In this document: in pieces, positions 37,841-52,644 of the stretch
Layout of the letters: each line of letters opens with the position of its first letter
Numbering within the stretch: the stretch's first letter is position 1
Origin: Siphonodentalium dalli
Lineage: Eukaryota > Mollusca > Scaphopoda > Gadilida > Siphonodentaliidae
Assembly: GCA_032622095.1 (NCBI GenBank)
Contig: CP136064.1
Coordinates: 314,001 to 378,000 of the forward strand
Direction: 5' to 3'
DNA length: 64,000 bases
The notes under the pieces: generated by a model
Seen by the model: only the letters and a program-made list of their open reading frames with translations
Told to the model about the DNA's origin: nothing
Database searches by the model: none
Position numbers and translations under genes: made by a program

Positions 37841-40800
37841 ATGTTGGAATGCAAATGTATGTTTAAAGAAACAGATGTATCTCAACTTAAAGGGACATAA
37901 GTAACACAGTCACCAACTTTAAGGGGTATCTGCTATAGACTGGTTCCATGGTGGAGTACTGTTGGATATTTTCAATTTGGCGCATGTTTCTCCATACCGC
38001 GCCATGTCAAATCTGGCCATATCCGAATCGGGTTGTCATTTACAATGACTACAGAAAATAAATATCTTCATGTTGGAATGCAAATGTATGTTTAAAGGAA
38101 CACATGTATCTCAACTTAAAGGGACATAAGTAACACAGTCACCAACTTTAAGGGGTATCTGCTATAGACTGGTTCCATGGTGGAGTACGGTTGGATATTT
38201 TCAATTTGGCGCATGTTTTTCCATACCGCGCCATGTCAAATCTGGCCATATCCGAATCGGGTTGTCATTTACAATGACTACAGAAAATAAATATCTTCAT
38301 GTTGGAAAGCAAATGTATGTTTAAAGGAACAGATGTATCTCAACTTAAAGGGACATAAGTAACACAGTCACCAACTTAAAGGGGTATCTGCTATAGACTG
38401 GTTCCATGGTGGAGTACGGCTGGATATTTTCAATTTGGCGCTTGTTTCTCCATACCGCGCCATGTCAAATCTGGCCATATCCGAATCGGGTTGTCATTTA
38501 CAATGACTACAGAAAATAAATATCTTCATGGTGGAATGCAAATGTATGTTTAAAGGAACAGATGTATCTCAACTTAAAGGGACATAAGTAACACAGTCAA
38601 CAACTTTAAGGGGTATCTGCTATAGACTGGTTTCATGGTGGAGTACGGTTGGATATTTTCAATTTGGCGCATGTTTCTCCATACCGCGCCATGTCAAATC
38701 TGGCCATATCCGAATCGGGTTGTCATTTACAATGACTGCAGAAAATAATTATCTTCATGTTGGAATGCAAATGTATGTTTAAAGGAACAGATGTATCTCA
38801 ACTTAAAGGGACATAAGTAACACAGTCACCAACTTAAAGAGGTGTCTGATTTAGACTGGTTCCATGGTGGAGTACGGTTGGATATTTTCTATTTGGCGCA
38901 TGTTTCTCCATACCGCGCCATGTCAAATCTGGCCATATCCGAATCGGGTTGTCATTTACAATGACTACAGAAAATAAATATCTTCATGTTGGAATGCAAA
39001 TGTATGTTTAAAGAAACAGATGTATCTCAACTTAAAGGGACATAAGTAACACAGTCACCAACTTTAAGGGGTATCTGCTATAGACTGGTTCCATGGTGGA
39101 GTACTGTTGGATATTTTCAATTTGGCGCATGTTTCTCCATACCGCGCCATGTCAAATCTGGCCATATCCGAATCGGGTTGTCATTTACAATGACTACAGA
39201 AAATAAATATCTTCATGTTGGAATGCAAATGTATGTTTAAAGGAACACATGTATCTCAACTTAAAGGGACATAAGTAACACAGTCACCAACTTTAAGGGG
39301 TATCTGCTATAGACTGGTTCCATGGTGGAGTACGGTTGGATATTTTCAATTTGGCGCATGTTTTTCCATACCGCGCCATGTCAAATCTGGCCATATCCGA
39401 ATCGGGTTGTCATTTACAATGACTACAGAAAATAAATATCGTCATGTTGGAAAGCAAATGTATGTTTAAAGGAACAGTTGTATCTCAACTTAAAGGGACA
39501 TAAGTAACACAGTCACCAACTTAAAGGGGTATCTGCTATAGACTGGTTCCATGGTGGAGTACGGCTGGATATTTTCAATTTGGCGCATGTTTCTCCATAC
39601 CGCGCCATGTCAAATCTGGCCATATCCGAATCGGGTTGTCATTTACAATGACTGCAGAAAATATATATCTTCATGTTGGAATGCAAATGTATGTTTAAAG
39701 GAACAGATGTATCTCAACTTAAAGGGACATAAGTAACACAGTCACCAACTTTAAGGGGTATCTGCTATAGACTGGTTACATGGTGGAGTACGGTTGGATA
39801 TTTTCAATTTTGCGCATGTTTCTCCATACCGCGCCATGTCAAATCTGGCCATATCCAAATCGGGTTGTCATTTACAATGACTGCAGAAAATAAATATCTT
39901 CATGTTGGAATGCAAATGTATGTTTAAAGGAACAGATGTATCTCAACTTAAAGGGACATAAGTAACACAGTCAACAACTTAAAGAGGTGTCTGATTTAGA
40001 CTGGTTCCATGGTGGAGTACGGTTGGATATTTTCTATTTGGCGCATGTTTCTCCATACCGCGCCATGTCAAATCTGGCCATATCCGAATCGGGTTGTCAT
40101 TTACAATGACTACAGAAAATAAATATCTTCATGTTGGAATGCAAATGTATGTTTAAAGGAACACATGTATCTCAACTTAAAGGGACATAAGTAACACAGT
40201 CACCAACTTTAAGGGGTATCTGCTATAGACTGGTTCCATGGTGGAGTACGGTTGGATATTTTCAATTTGGCGCATGTTTTTCCATACCGCGCCATGTCAA
40301 ATCTGGCCATATCCGAATCGGGTTGTCATTTACAATGACTACAGAAAATAAATATCTTCATGTTGGAAAGCAAATGTATGTTTAAAGGAACAGATGTATC
40401 TCAACTTAAAGGGACATAAGTAACACAGTCACCAACTTAAAGGGGTATCTGCTATAGACTGGTTCCATGGTGGAGTACGGTTGGATATTTTCAATTTGGC
40501 GCATGTTTCTCCATACCGCGCCATGTCAAATCTGGCCATATCCGAATCGGGTTGTTATTTACAATGACTGCAGAAAACATATATCTTCATGGAGGAATGC
40601 AAATGTATGTTTAAAGGAACAGATGTATCTCAACTTAAAGGGACATAAGTAACACAGTCACCAACTTAAAGGGGTATCTGCTATAGACTGGTTCCATGGT
40701 GGAGTACGGTTGGATATTTTCAATTTGGCGCATGTTTCTCCCTACCGCGCCATGTCAAATCTGGCCATATCCGAATCGGGTTGTCATTTACAATGACTAC

Positions 40801-43336
40801 AGAAAATAAATATCTTCATGTTGGAATGCAAATGTATGTTTAAAGGAACAGATGTATCTCAACTTAAAGGGACATAAGTAACACAGTCACCAACTTTAAG
40901 GGGTATCTGCTATAGACTGGTTCCATGGTGGAGTACGGTTGGATATTTTCAATTTGGCGCATGTTTCTCCATACCGCGCCATGTCAAATCTGGCCATATC
41001 CGAATCGGGTTGTCATTTACAATGACTACAGAAAATAAATATCTTCATGGTGGAATGCAAATGTATGTTTAAAGGAACAGATGTATCTCAACTTAAAGGG
41101 ACATAAGTAACACAGTCAACAACTTTAAGGGGTATCTGCTATAGACTGGTTTCATGGTGGAGTACGGTTGGATATTTTCAATTTGGCGCATGTTTCTCCA
41201 TACCGCGCCATGTCAAATCTGGCCATATCCGAATCGGGTTGTCATTTACAATGACTGCAGAAAATAATTATCTTCATGTTGGAATGCAAATGTATGTTTA
41301 AAGGAACAGATGTATCTCAACTTAAAGGGACATAAGTAACACAGTCACCAACTTAAAGAGGTGTCTGATTTAGACTGGTTCCATGGTGGAGTACGGTTGG
41401 ATATTTTCTATTTGGCGCATGTTTCTCCATACCGCGCCATGTCAAATCTGGCCATATCCGAATCGGGTTGTCATTTACAATGACTACAGAAAATAAATAT
41501 CTTCATGTTGGAATGCAAATGTATGTTTAAAGGAACAGATGTAACTCAACTTAAAGGGACATAAGTAACACAGTCACCAACTCAAAGGGGTATCTGCTAT
41601 AGACTGGTTCCATGGTGGAGTACGGTTGGATATTTTCAATTTGGCGCATGTTTCTCCATACCGCGCCATGTCAAATCTGGCCATATCCGAATCGGGTTGT
41701 TATTTACAATGACTGCAGAAAATATGTATCTTCATGGTGGAATGCAAATGTATGTTTAAAGGAACAGATGTATCTCAACTTAAAGGGACATAAGTAACAC
41801 AGTCACCAACTGTAAGAGGTATCTGCTATAGACTGGTTCCATGGTGGAGTACGGTTGGATATTTTCAATTTGGCGCATGTTTCTCCATACCGCGCCATGT
41901 CAAATCTGGCCATATCCGAATCGGGTTGTCATTTACAATGACTGCAGAAAATAATTATCTTCATTTTGGAATGCAAATGTATGTTTAAAGGAACAGATGT
42001 ATCTCAACTTAAAGGGACATAAGTAACACAGTCACCAACTTAAAGAGGTGTCTGATTTAGACTGGTTCCATGGTGGAGTACGGTTGGATATTTTCTATTT
42101 GGCGCATGTTTCTCCATACCGCGCCATGTCAAATCTGGCCATATCCGAATCGGGTTGTCATTTACAATGACTGCAGAAAATATATATCTTCATGGTGGAA
42201 TGCAAATGTATGTTTAAAGGAACACATGTATCTCAACTTAAAGGGACATAAGTAACACAGTCACCAACTTTAAGGGGTATCTGCTATAGACTGGTTCCAT
42301 GGTGGAGTACGGTTGGATATTTTCAATTTGGCGCATGTTTTTCCATACCGCGCCATGTCAAATCTGGCCATATCCGAATCGGGTTGTCATTTACAATGAC
42401 TACAGAAAATAAATATCTTCATGTTGGAAAGCAAATGTATGTTTAAAGGAACAGATGTATCTCAACTTAAAGGGACATAAGTAACACAGTCACCAACTTA
42501 AAGGGGTATCTGCTATAGACTGGTTCCATGGTGGAGTACGGTTGGATATTTTCAATTTGGCGCATGTTTCTCCATACCGCGCCATGTCAAATCTGGCCAT
42601 ATCCGAATCGGGTTGTCATTTACAATGACTGCAGAAAATATATATCTTCATGTTGGAATGCAAATGTATGTTTAAAGGAACAGATGTATCTCAACTTAAA
42701 GGGACATAAGTAAAACAGTCACCAACTTTAAGGGGTATCTGCTATAGACTGGTTCCATGGTGGAGTACGGTTGGATATTTTCAATTTGGCGCATGTTTCT
42801 CCATACCGCGCCATGTCAAATCTGGCCATATCCGAATCGGGTTGTCATTTACAATGACTGCAGAAAATATATATCTTCATGTTGGAATGCAAATGTATGT
42901 TTAAAGGAACAGATGTATCTCAACTTAAAGGGACATAAGTAACACAGTCACCAACTTAATGAGGTGTCTGATTTAGACTGGTTCCATGGTGGAGTACGGT
43001 TGGATATTTTCTATTTGGCGCATGTTTCTCCATACCGCGCCATGTCAAATCTGGCCATATCCGAATCGGGTTGTCATTTACAATGACTACAGAAAATAAA
43101 TATCTTCATGTTGGAATGCAAATGTATGTTTAAAGGAACACATGTATCTCAACTTAAAGGGACATAAGTAACACAGTCACCAACTTTAAGGGGTATCTGC
43201 TATAGACTGGTTCCATGGTGGAGTACGGTTGGATATTTTCAATTTGGCGCATGTTTTTCCATACCGCGCCATGTCAAATCTGGCCATATCCGAATCGGGT
43301 TGTCATTTACAATGACTACAGAAAATAAATATCTTC
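37841..43336 (+). repeat. 24-monomer higher-order unit, copy B (5496 bp)
   Basis: Second tandem copy. Private changes are GAAAACATATAT near 40575 and CTTAATGAGG near 42955. The match ends near 43340, where this copy has GGAAAGCAAATG and copy A has GGAATGCAAATG with AAAGAAACAG. About 11 kb of tandem DNA thus differs at only a few positions that I could see. Confidence 0.92.
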
Positions 43337-46100
43337 ATGTTGGAAAGCAAATGTATGTTTAAAGGAACAGATGTATCTCAACTTAAAGGGACATAAGTAA
43401 CACAGTCACCAACTTAAAGGGGTATCTGCTATAGACTGGTTCCATGGTGGAGTACGGTTGGATATTTTCAATTTGGCGCATGTTTCTCCATACCGCGCCA
43501 TGTCAAATCTGGCCATATCCGAATCGGGTTGTTATTTACAATGACTGCAGAAAATAAATATCTTCATGTTGGAATGCAAATGTATGTTTAAAGGAACAGA
43601 TGTATCTCAACTTAAAGGGACATAAGTAACACAGTCACCAACTTTAAGGGGTATCTGCTATAGACTGGTTCCATGGTGGAGTACGGTTGGATATTTTCAA
43701 TTTGGCGCTTGTTTCTCCATACCGCGCCATGTCAAATCTGGCCATATCCGAATCGGGTTGTCATTTACAATGACTACAGAAAATAAATATCTTCATGGTG
43801 GAATGCAAATGTATGTTTAAAGGAACAGATGTATCTCAACTTAAAGGGACATAAGTAAAACAGTCACCAACTTTAAGGGGTATCTGCTATAGACTGGTTT
43901 CATGGTGGAGTACGGTTGGATATTTTCAATTTGGCGCATGTTTCTCCATACCGCGCCATGTCAAATCTGGCCATATCCGAATCGGGTTGTCATTTACAAT
44001 GACTGCAGAAAATAATTATCTTCATGTTGGAATGCAAATGTATGTTTAAAGGAACAGATGTATCTCAACTTAAAGGGACATAAGTAACACAGTCACCAAC
44101 TTAAAGAGGTGTCTGATTTAGACTGGTTCCATGGTGGAGTACGGTTGGATATTTTCTATTTGGCGCATGTTTCTCCATACCGCGCCATGTCAAATCTGGC
44201 CATATCCGAATCGGGTTGTCATTTACAATGACTACAGAAAATAAATATCTTCATGTTGGAATGCAAATGTATGTTTAAAGGAACACATGTATCTCAACTT
44301 AAAGGGACATAAGTAACACAGTCACCAACTTTAAGGGGTATCTGCTATAGACTGGTTCCATGGTGGAGTACGGTTGGATATTTTCAATTTGGCGCATGTT
44401 TTTCCATACCGCGCCATGTCAAATCTGGCCATATCCGAATCGGGTTGTCATTTACAATGACTACAGAAAATAAATATCTTCATGTTGGAAAGCAAATGTA
44501 TGTTTAAAGGAACAGATGTAACTCAACTTAAAGGGACATAAGTAACACAGTCACCAACTTAAAGGGGTATCTGCTATAGACTGGTTCCATGGTGGAGTAC
44601 GGTTGGATATTTTCAATTTGGCGCATGTTTCTCCATACCGCGCCATGTCAAATCTGGCCATATCCGAATCGGGTTGTCATTTACAATGACTACAGAAAAT
44701 AAATATCTTCATGTTGGAATGCAAATGTATGTTTAAAAGAACACATGTATCTCAACTTAAAGGGACATAAGTAACACAGTCACCAACTTTAAGGGGTATC
44801 TGCTATAGACTGGTTCCATGGTGGAGTACGGTTGGATATTTTCAATTTGGCGCATGTTTTTCCATACCGCGCCATGTCAAATCTGGCCATATCCGAATCG
44901 GGTTGTCATTTACAATGACTACAGAAAATAAATATCTTCATGTTGGAAAGCAAATGTATGTTTAAAGGAACAGATGTATCTCAACTTAAAGGGACATAAG
45001 TAACACAGTCACCAACTTAAAGGGGTATCTGCTATAGACTGGTTCCATGGTGGAGTACGGCTGGATATTTTCAATTTGGCGCATGTTTCTCCATACCGCG
45101 CCATGTCAAATCTGGCCATATCCGAATCGGGTTGTCATTTACAATGACTGCAGAAAATATATATCTTCATGTTGGAATGCAAATGTATGTTTAAAGGAAC
45201 AGATGTATCTCAACTTAAAGGGACATAAGTAACACAGTCACCAACTTTAAGGGGTATCTGCTATAGACTGGTTACATGGTGGAGTACGGTTGGATATTTT
45301 CAATTTTGCGCATGTTTCTCCATACCGCGCCATGTCAAATCTGGCCATATCCGAATCGGGTTGTCATTTACAATGACTGCAGAAAATAAATATCTTCATG
45401 TTGGAATGCAAATGTATGTTTAAAGGAACCGATGTATCTCAACTTAAAGGGACATAAGTAACACAGTCACCAACTTAAAGAGGTGTCTGATTTAGACTGG
45501 TTCCATAATGGAGTACGGTTGGATATTTTCTATTTGGCGCATGTTTCTCCATACCGCGCCATGTCAAATCTGGCCATATCCGAATCGGGTTGTCATTTAC
45601 AATGACTACAGAAAATAAATATCTTCATGTTGGAATGCAAATGTATATTTAAAGAAACAGATGTATCTCAACTTAAAGGGACATAAGTAACACAGTCACC
45701 AACTTTAAGGGGTATCTGCTATAGACTGGTTCCATGGTGGAGTACTGTTGGATATTTTCAATTTGGCGCATGTTTCTCCATACCGCGCCATGTCAAATCT
45801 GGCCATATCCGAATCGGGTTGTTATTTACAATGACTGCAGAAAATATGTATCTTCATGGTGGAATGCAAATGTATGTTTAAAGGAACAGATGTATCTCAA
45901 CTTAAAGGGACATAAGTAACACAGTCACCAACTGTAAGAGGTATCTGCTATAGACTGGTTCCATGGTGGAGTACGGTTGGATATTTTCAATTTGGCGCAT
46001 GTTTCTCCATACCGCGCCATGTCAAATCTGGCCATATCCGAATCGGGTTGTCATTTACAATGACTGCAGAAAATAATTATCTTCATTTTGGAATGCAAAT
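42895..46100 (+). repeat. 14-monomer higher-order unit, copy A (3206 bp)
   Basis: Exact offset of 3206 bp (14 x 229). Shared landmarks are CGCTTG (43707 and 46913), GTAAAACAG (43855 and 47061), GTAACTC (44518 and 47724), TTAAAAGAACAC (44735 and 47941), GGCTGG (45060 and 48266), GGAACCGATG (45426 and 48632), TTCCATAATGG (45503 and 48709) and GTATATTTAAAG (45645 and 48851). Its left part overlaps the right end of the 24-monomer copy B. Confidence 0.9.
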
Positions 46101-49100
46101 GTATGTTTAAAGGAACAGATGTATCTCAACTTAAAGGGACATAAGTAACACAGTCACCAACTTAAAGAGGTGTCTGATTTAGACTGGTTCCATGGTGGAG
46201 TACGGTTGGATATTTTCTATTTGGCGCATGTTTCTCCATACCGCGCCATGTCAAATCTGGCCATATCCGAATCGGGTTGTCATTTACAATGACTACAGAA
46301 AATAAATATCTTCATGTTGGAATGCAAATGTATGTTTAAAGGAACACATGTATCTCAACTTAAAGGGACATAAGTAACACAGTCACCAACTTTAAGGGGT
46401 ATCTGCTATAGACTGGTTCCATGGTGGAGTACGGTTGGATATTTTCAATTTGGCGCATGTTTTTCCATACCGCGCCATGTCAAATCTGGCCATATCCGAA
46501 TCGGGTTGTCATTTACAATGACTACAGAAAATAAATATCTTCATGTTGGAAAGCAAATGTATGTTTAAAGGAACAGATGTATCTCAACTTAAAGGGACAT
46601 AAGTAACACAGTCACCAACTTAAAGGGGTATCTGCTATAGACTGGTTCCATGGTGGAGTACGGTTGGATATTTTCAATTTGGCGCATGTTTCTCCATACC
46701 GCGCCATGTCAAATCTGGCCATATCCGAATCGGGTTGTTATTTACAATGACTGCAGAAAATAAATATCTTCATGTTGGAATGCAAATGTATGTTTAAAGG
46801 AACAGATGTATCTCAACTTAAAGGGACATGAGTAACACAGTCACCAACTTTAAGGGGTATCTGCTATAGACTGGTTCCATGGTGGAGTACGGTTGGATAT
46901 TTTCAATTTGGCGCTTGTTTCTCCATACCGCGCCATGTCAAATCTGGCCATATCCGAATCGGGTTGTCATTTACAATGACTACAGAAAATAAATATCTTC
47001 ATGGTGGAATGCAAATGTATGTTTAAAGGAACAGATGTATCTCAACTTAAAGGGACATAAGTAAAACAGTCACCAACTTTAAGGGGTATCTGCTATAGAC
47101 TGGTTTCATGGTGGAGTACGGTTGGATATTTTCAATTTGGCGCATGTTTCTCCATACCGCGCCATGTCAAATCTGGCCATATCCGAATCGGGTTGTCATT
47201 TACAATGACTGCAGAAAATAATTATCTTCATGTTGGAATGCAAATGTATGTTTAAAGGAACAGATGTATCTCAACTTAAAGGGACATAAGTAACACAGTC
47301 ACCAACTTAAAGAGGTGTCTGATTTAGACTGGTTCCATGGTGGAGTACGGTTGGATATTTTCTATTTGGCGCATGTTTCTCCATACCGCGCCATGTCAAA
47401 TCTGGCCATATCCGAATCGGGTTGTCATTTACAATGACTACAGAAAATAAATATCTTCATGTTGGAATGCAAATGTATGTTTAAAGGAACACATGTATCT
47501 CAACTTAAAGGGACATAAGTAACACAGTCACCAACTTTAAGGGGTATCTGCTATAGACTGGTTCCATGGTGGAGTACGGTTGGATATTTTCAATTTGGCG
47601 CATGTTTTTCCATACCGCGCCATGTCAAATCTGGCCATATCCGAATCGGGTTGTCATTTACAATGACTACAGAAAATAAATATCTTCATGTTGGAAAGCA
47701 AATGTATGTTTAAAGGAACAGATGTAACTCAACTTAAAGGGACATAAGTAACACAGTCACCAACTTAAAGGGGTATCTGCTATAGACTGGTTCCATGGTG
47801 GAGTACGGTTGGATATTTTCAATTTGGCGCATGTTTCTCCATACCGCGCCATGTCAAATCTGGCCATATCCGAATCGGGTTGTCATTTACAATGACTACA
47901 GAAAATAAATATCTTCATGTTGGAATGCAAATGTATGTTTAAAAGAACACATGTATCTCAACTTAAAGGGACATAAGTAACACAGTCACCAACTTTAAGG
48001 GGTATCTGCTATAGACTGGTTCCATGGTGGAGTACGGTTGGATATTTTCAATTTGGCGCATGTTTTTCCATACCGCGCCATGTCAAATCTGGCCATATCC
48101 GAATCGGGTTGTCATTTACAATGACTACAGAAAATAAATATCTTCATGTTGGAAAGCAAATGTATGTTTAAAGGAACAGATGTATCTCAACTTAAAGGGA
48201 CATAAGTAACACAGTCACCAACTTAAAGGGGTATCTGCTATAGACTGGTTCCATGGTGGAGTACGGCTGGATATTTTCAATTTGGCGCATGTTTCTCCAT
48301 ACCGCGCCATGTCAAATCTGGCCATATCCGAATCGGGTTGTCATTTACAATGACTGCAGAAAATATATATCTTCATGTTGGAATGCAAATGTATGTTTAA
48401 AGGAACAGATGTATCTCAACTTAAAGGGACATAAGTAACACAGTCACCAACTTTAAGGGGTATCTGCTATAGACTGGTTACATGGTGGAGTACGGTTGGA
48501 TATTTTCAATTTTGCGCATGTTTCTCCATACCGCGCCATGTCAAATCTGGCCATATCCGAATCGGGTTGTCATTTACAATGACTGCAGAAAATAAATATC
48601 TTCATGTTGGAATGCAAATGTATGTTTAAAGGAACCGATGTATCTCAACTTAAAGGGACATAAGTAACACAGTCACCAACTTAAAGAGGTGTCTGATTTA
48701 GACTGGTTCCATAATGGAGTACGGTTGGATATTTTCTATTTGGCGCATGTTTCTCCATACCGCGCCATGTCAAATCTGGCCATATCCGAATCGGGTTGTC
48801 ATTTACAATGACTACAGAAAATAAATATCTTCATGTTGGAATGCAAATGTATATTTAAAGAAACAGATGTATCTCAACTTAAAGGGACATAAGTAACACA
48901 GTCACCAACTTTAAGGGGTATCTGCTATAGACTGGTTCCATGGTGGAGTACTGTTGGATATTTTCAATTTGGCGCATGTTTCTCCATACCGCGCCATGTC
49001 AAATCTGGCCATATCCGAATCGGGTTGTTATTTACAATGACTGCAGAAAATATGTATCTTCATGGTGGAATGCAAATGTATGTTTAAAGGAACAGATGTA

Positions 49101-49500
49101 TCTCAACTTAAAGGGACATAAGTAACACAGTCACCAACTGTAAGAGGTATCTGCTATAGACTGGTTCCATGGTGGAGTACGGTTGGATATTTTCAATTTG
49201 GCGCATGTTTCTCCATACCGCGCCATGTCAAATCTGGCCATATCCGAATCGGGTTGTCATTTACAATGACTGCAGAAAATAATTATCTTCATTTTGGAAT
49301 GCAAATGTATGTTTAAAGGAACAGATGTATCTCAACTTAAAGGGACATAAGTAACACAGTCACCAACTTAAAGAGGTGTCTGATTTAGACTGGTTCCATG
49401 GTGGAGTACGGTTGGATATTTTCTATTTGGCGCATGTTTCTCCATACCGCGCCATGTCAAATCTGGCCATATCCGAATCGGGTTGTCATTTACAATGACT
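46101..49500 (+). repeat. 14-monomer higher-order unit, copy B (3206 bp) plus overrun
   Basis: Second tandem copy. It has a private GACATGAGTAAC near 46827 and ends at about 49500, where AATATATATC with GGTGG replaces AATAAATATC with GTTGG. It also forms the left part of the 25-monomer unit, so the 14-mer duplication probably came first. Confidence 0.88.
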
Positions 49501-52500
49501 ACAGAAAATATATATCTTCATGGTGGAATGCAAATGTATGTTTAAAGGAACACATGTATCTCAACTTAAAGGGACATAAGTAACACAGTCACCAACTTTA
49601 AGGGGTATCTGCTATAGACTGGTTCCATGGTGGAGTACGGTTGGATATTTTCAATTTGGCGCATGTTTTTCCATACCGCGCCATGTCAAATCTGGCCATA
49701 TCCGAATCGGGTTGTCATTTACAATGACTACAGAAAATAAATATCTTCATGTTGGAAAGCAAATGTATGTTTAAAGGAACAGATGTATCTCAACTTAAAG
49801 GGACATAAGTAACACAGTCACCAACTTAAAGGGGTATCTGCTATAGACTGGTTCCATGGTGGAGTACGGTTGGATATTTTCAATTTGGCGCATGTTTCTC
49901 CATACCGCGCCATGTCAAATCTGGCCATATCCGAATCGGGTTGTCATTTACAATGACTGCAGAAAATATATATCTTCATGTTGGAATGCAAATGTATGTT
50001 TAAAGGAACAGATGTATCTCAACTTAAAGGGACATAAGTAAAACAGTCACCAACTTTAAGGGGTATCTGCTATAGACTGGTTCCATGGTGGAGTACGGTT
50101 GGATATTTTCAATTTGGCGCATGTTTCTCCATACCGCGCCATGTCAAATCTGGCCATATCCGAATCGGGTTGTCATTTACAATGACTGCAGAAAATATAT
50201 ATCTTCATGTTGGAATGCAAATGTATGTTTAAAGGAACAGATGTATCTCAACTTAAAGGGACATAAGTAACACAGTCACCAACTTAAAGAGGTGTCTGAT
50301 TTAGACTGGTTCCATGGTGGAGTACGGTTGGATATTTTCTATTTGGCGCATGTTTCTCCATACCGCGCCATGTCAAATCTGGCCATATCCGAATCGGGTT
50401 GTCATTTACAATGACTACAGAAAATAAATATCTTCATGTTGGAATGCAAATGTATGTTTAAAGGAACACATGTATCTCAACTTAAAGGGACATAAGTAAC
50501 ACAGTCACCAACTTTAAGGGGTATCTGCTATAGACTGGTTCCATGGTGGAGTACGGTTGGATATTTTCAATTTGGCGCATGTTTTTCCATACCGCGCCAT
50601 GTCAAATCTGGCCATATCCGAATCGGGTTGTCATTTACAATGACTACAGAAAATAAATATCTTCATGTTGGAAAGCAAATGTATGTTTAAAGGAACAGAT
50701 GTATCTCAACTTAAAGGGACATAAGTAACACAGTCACCAACTTAAAGGGGTATCTGCTATAGACTGGTTCCATGGTGGAGTACGGTTGGATATTTTCAAT
50801 TTGGCGCATGTTTCTCCATACCGCGCCATGTCAAATCTGGCCATATCCGAATCGGGTTGTTATTTACAATGACTGCAGAAAATAAATATCTTCATGTTGG
50901 AATGCAAATGTATGTTTAAAGGAACAGATGTATCTCAACTTAAAGGGACATAAGTAACACAGTCACCAACTTTAAGGGGTATCTGCTATAGACTGGTTCC
51001 ATGGTGGAGTACGGTTGGATATTTTCAATTTGGCGCTTGTTTCTCCATACCGCGCCATGTCAAATCTGGCCATATCCGAATCGGGTTGTCATTTACAATG
51101 ACTACAGAAAATAAATATCTTCATGGTGGAATGCAAATGTATGTTTAAAGGAACAGATGTATCTCAACTTAAAGGGACATAAGTAACACAGTCACCAACT
51201 TTAAGGGGTATCTGCTATAGACTGGTTTCATGGTGGAGTACGGTTGGATATTTTCAATTTGGCGCATGTTTCTCCATACCGCGCCATGTCAAATCTGGCC
51301 ATATCCGAATCGGGTTGTCATTTACAATGACTGCAGAAAATAATTATCTTCATGTTGGAATGCAAATGTATGTTTAAAGGAACAGATGTATCTCAACTTA
51401 AAGGGACATAAGTAACACAGTCACCAACTTAAAGAGGTGTCTGATTTAGACTGGTTCCATGGTGGAGTACGGTTGGATATTTTCTATTTGGCGCATGTTT
51501 CTCCATACCGCGCCATGTCAAATCTGGCCATATCCGAATCGGGTTGTCATTTACAATGACTACAGAAAATAAATATCTTCATGTTGGAATGCAAATGTAT
51601 GTTTAAAGGAACACATGTATCTCAACTTAAAGGGACATAAGTAACACAGTCACCAACTTTAAGGGGTATCTGCTATAGACTGGTTCCATGGTGGAGTACG
51701 GTTGGATATTTTCAATTTGGCGCATGTTTTTCCATACCGCGCCATGTCAAATCTGGCCATATCCGAATCGGGTTGTCATTTACAATGACTACAGAAAATA
51801 AATATCTTCATGTTGGAATGCAAATGTATGTTTAAAGGAACAGATGTAACTCAACTTAAAGGGACATAAGTAACACAGTCACCAACTTAAAGGGGTATCT
51901 GCTATAGACTGGTTCCATGGTGGAGTACGGTTGGATATTTTCAATTTGGCGCATGTTTCTCCATACCGCGCCATGTCAAATCTGGCCATATCCGAATCGG
52001 GTTGTCATTTACAATGACTACAGAAAATAAATATCTTCATGTTGGAATGCAAATGTATGTTTAAAAGAACACATGTATCTCAACTTAAAGGGACATAAGT
52101 AACACAGTCACCAACTTTAAGGGGTATCTGCTATAGACTGGTTCCATGGTGGAGTACGGTTGGATATTTTCAATTTGGCGCATGTTTTTCCATACCGCGC
52201 CATGTCAAATCTGGCCATATCCGAATCGGGTTGTCATTTACAATGACTACAGAAAATAAATATCTTCATGTTGGAAAGCAAATGTATGTTTAAAGGAACA
52301 GATGTATCTCAACTTAAAGGGACATAAGTAACACAGTCACCAACTTAAAGGGGTATCTGCTATAGACTGGTTCCATGGTGGAGTACGGCTGGATATTTTC
52401 AATTTGGCGCATGTTTCTCCATACCGCGCCATGTCAAATCTGGCCATATCCGAATCGGGTTGTCATTTACAATGACTGCAGAAAATATATATCTTCATGT

Positions 52501-52640
52501 TGGAATGCAAATGTATGTTTAAAGGAACAGATGTATCTCAACTTAAAGGGACATAAGTAACACAGTCACCAACTTTAAGGGGTATCTGCTATAGACTGGT
52601 TACATGGTGGAGTACGGTTGGATATTTTCAATTTTGCGCA
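46920..52640 (+). repeat. 25-monomer higher-order unit, copy A (5725 bp offset)
   Basis: About 46920-52130 matches 52645-57855 at an offset of exactly 5725 bp (25 x 229). Landmarks are GTAAAACAG (47061 and 52786), GTAACTC (47724 and 53449), TTAAAAGAACAC (47941 and 53666), TTCCATAATGG (48709 and 54434), CTTCATTTTGG (49289 and 55014) and CGCTTG (51034 and 56759). The last ~515 bp (52130-52640, ending with a GGCTGG and a TTTTGCGC monomer) have no partner at this offset. Confidence 0.87.
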
Positions 52641-52644
52641 TGTT

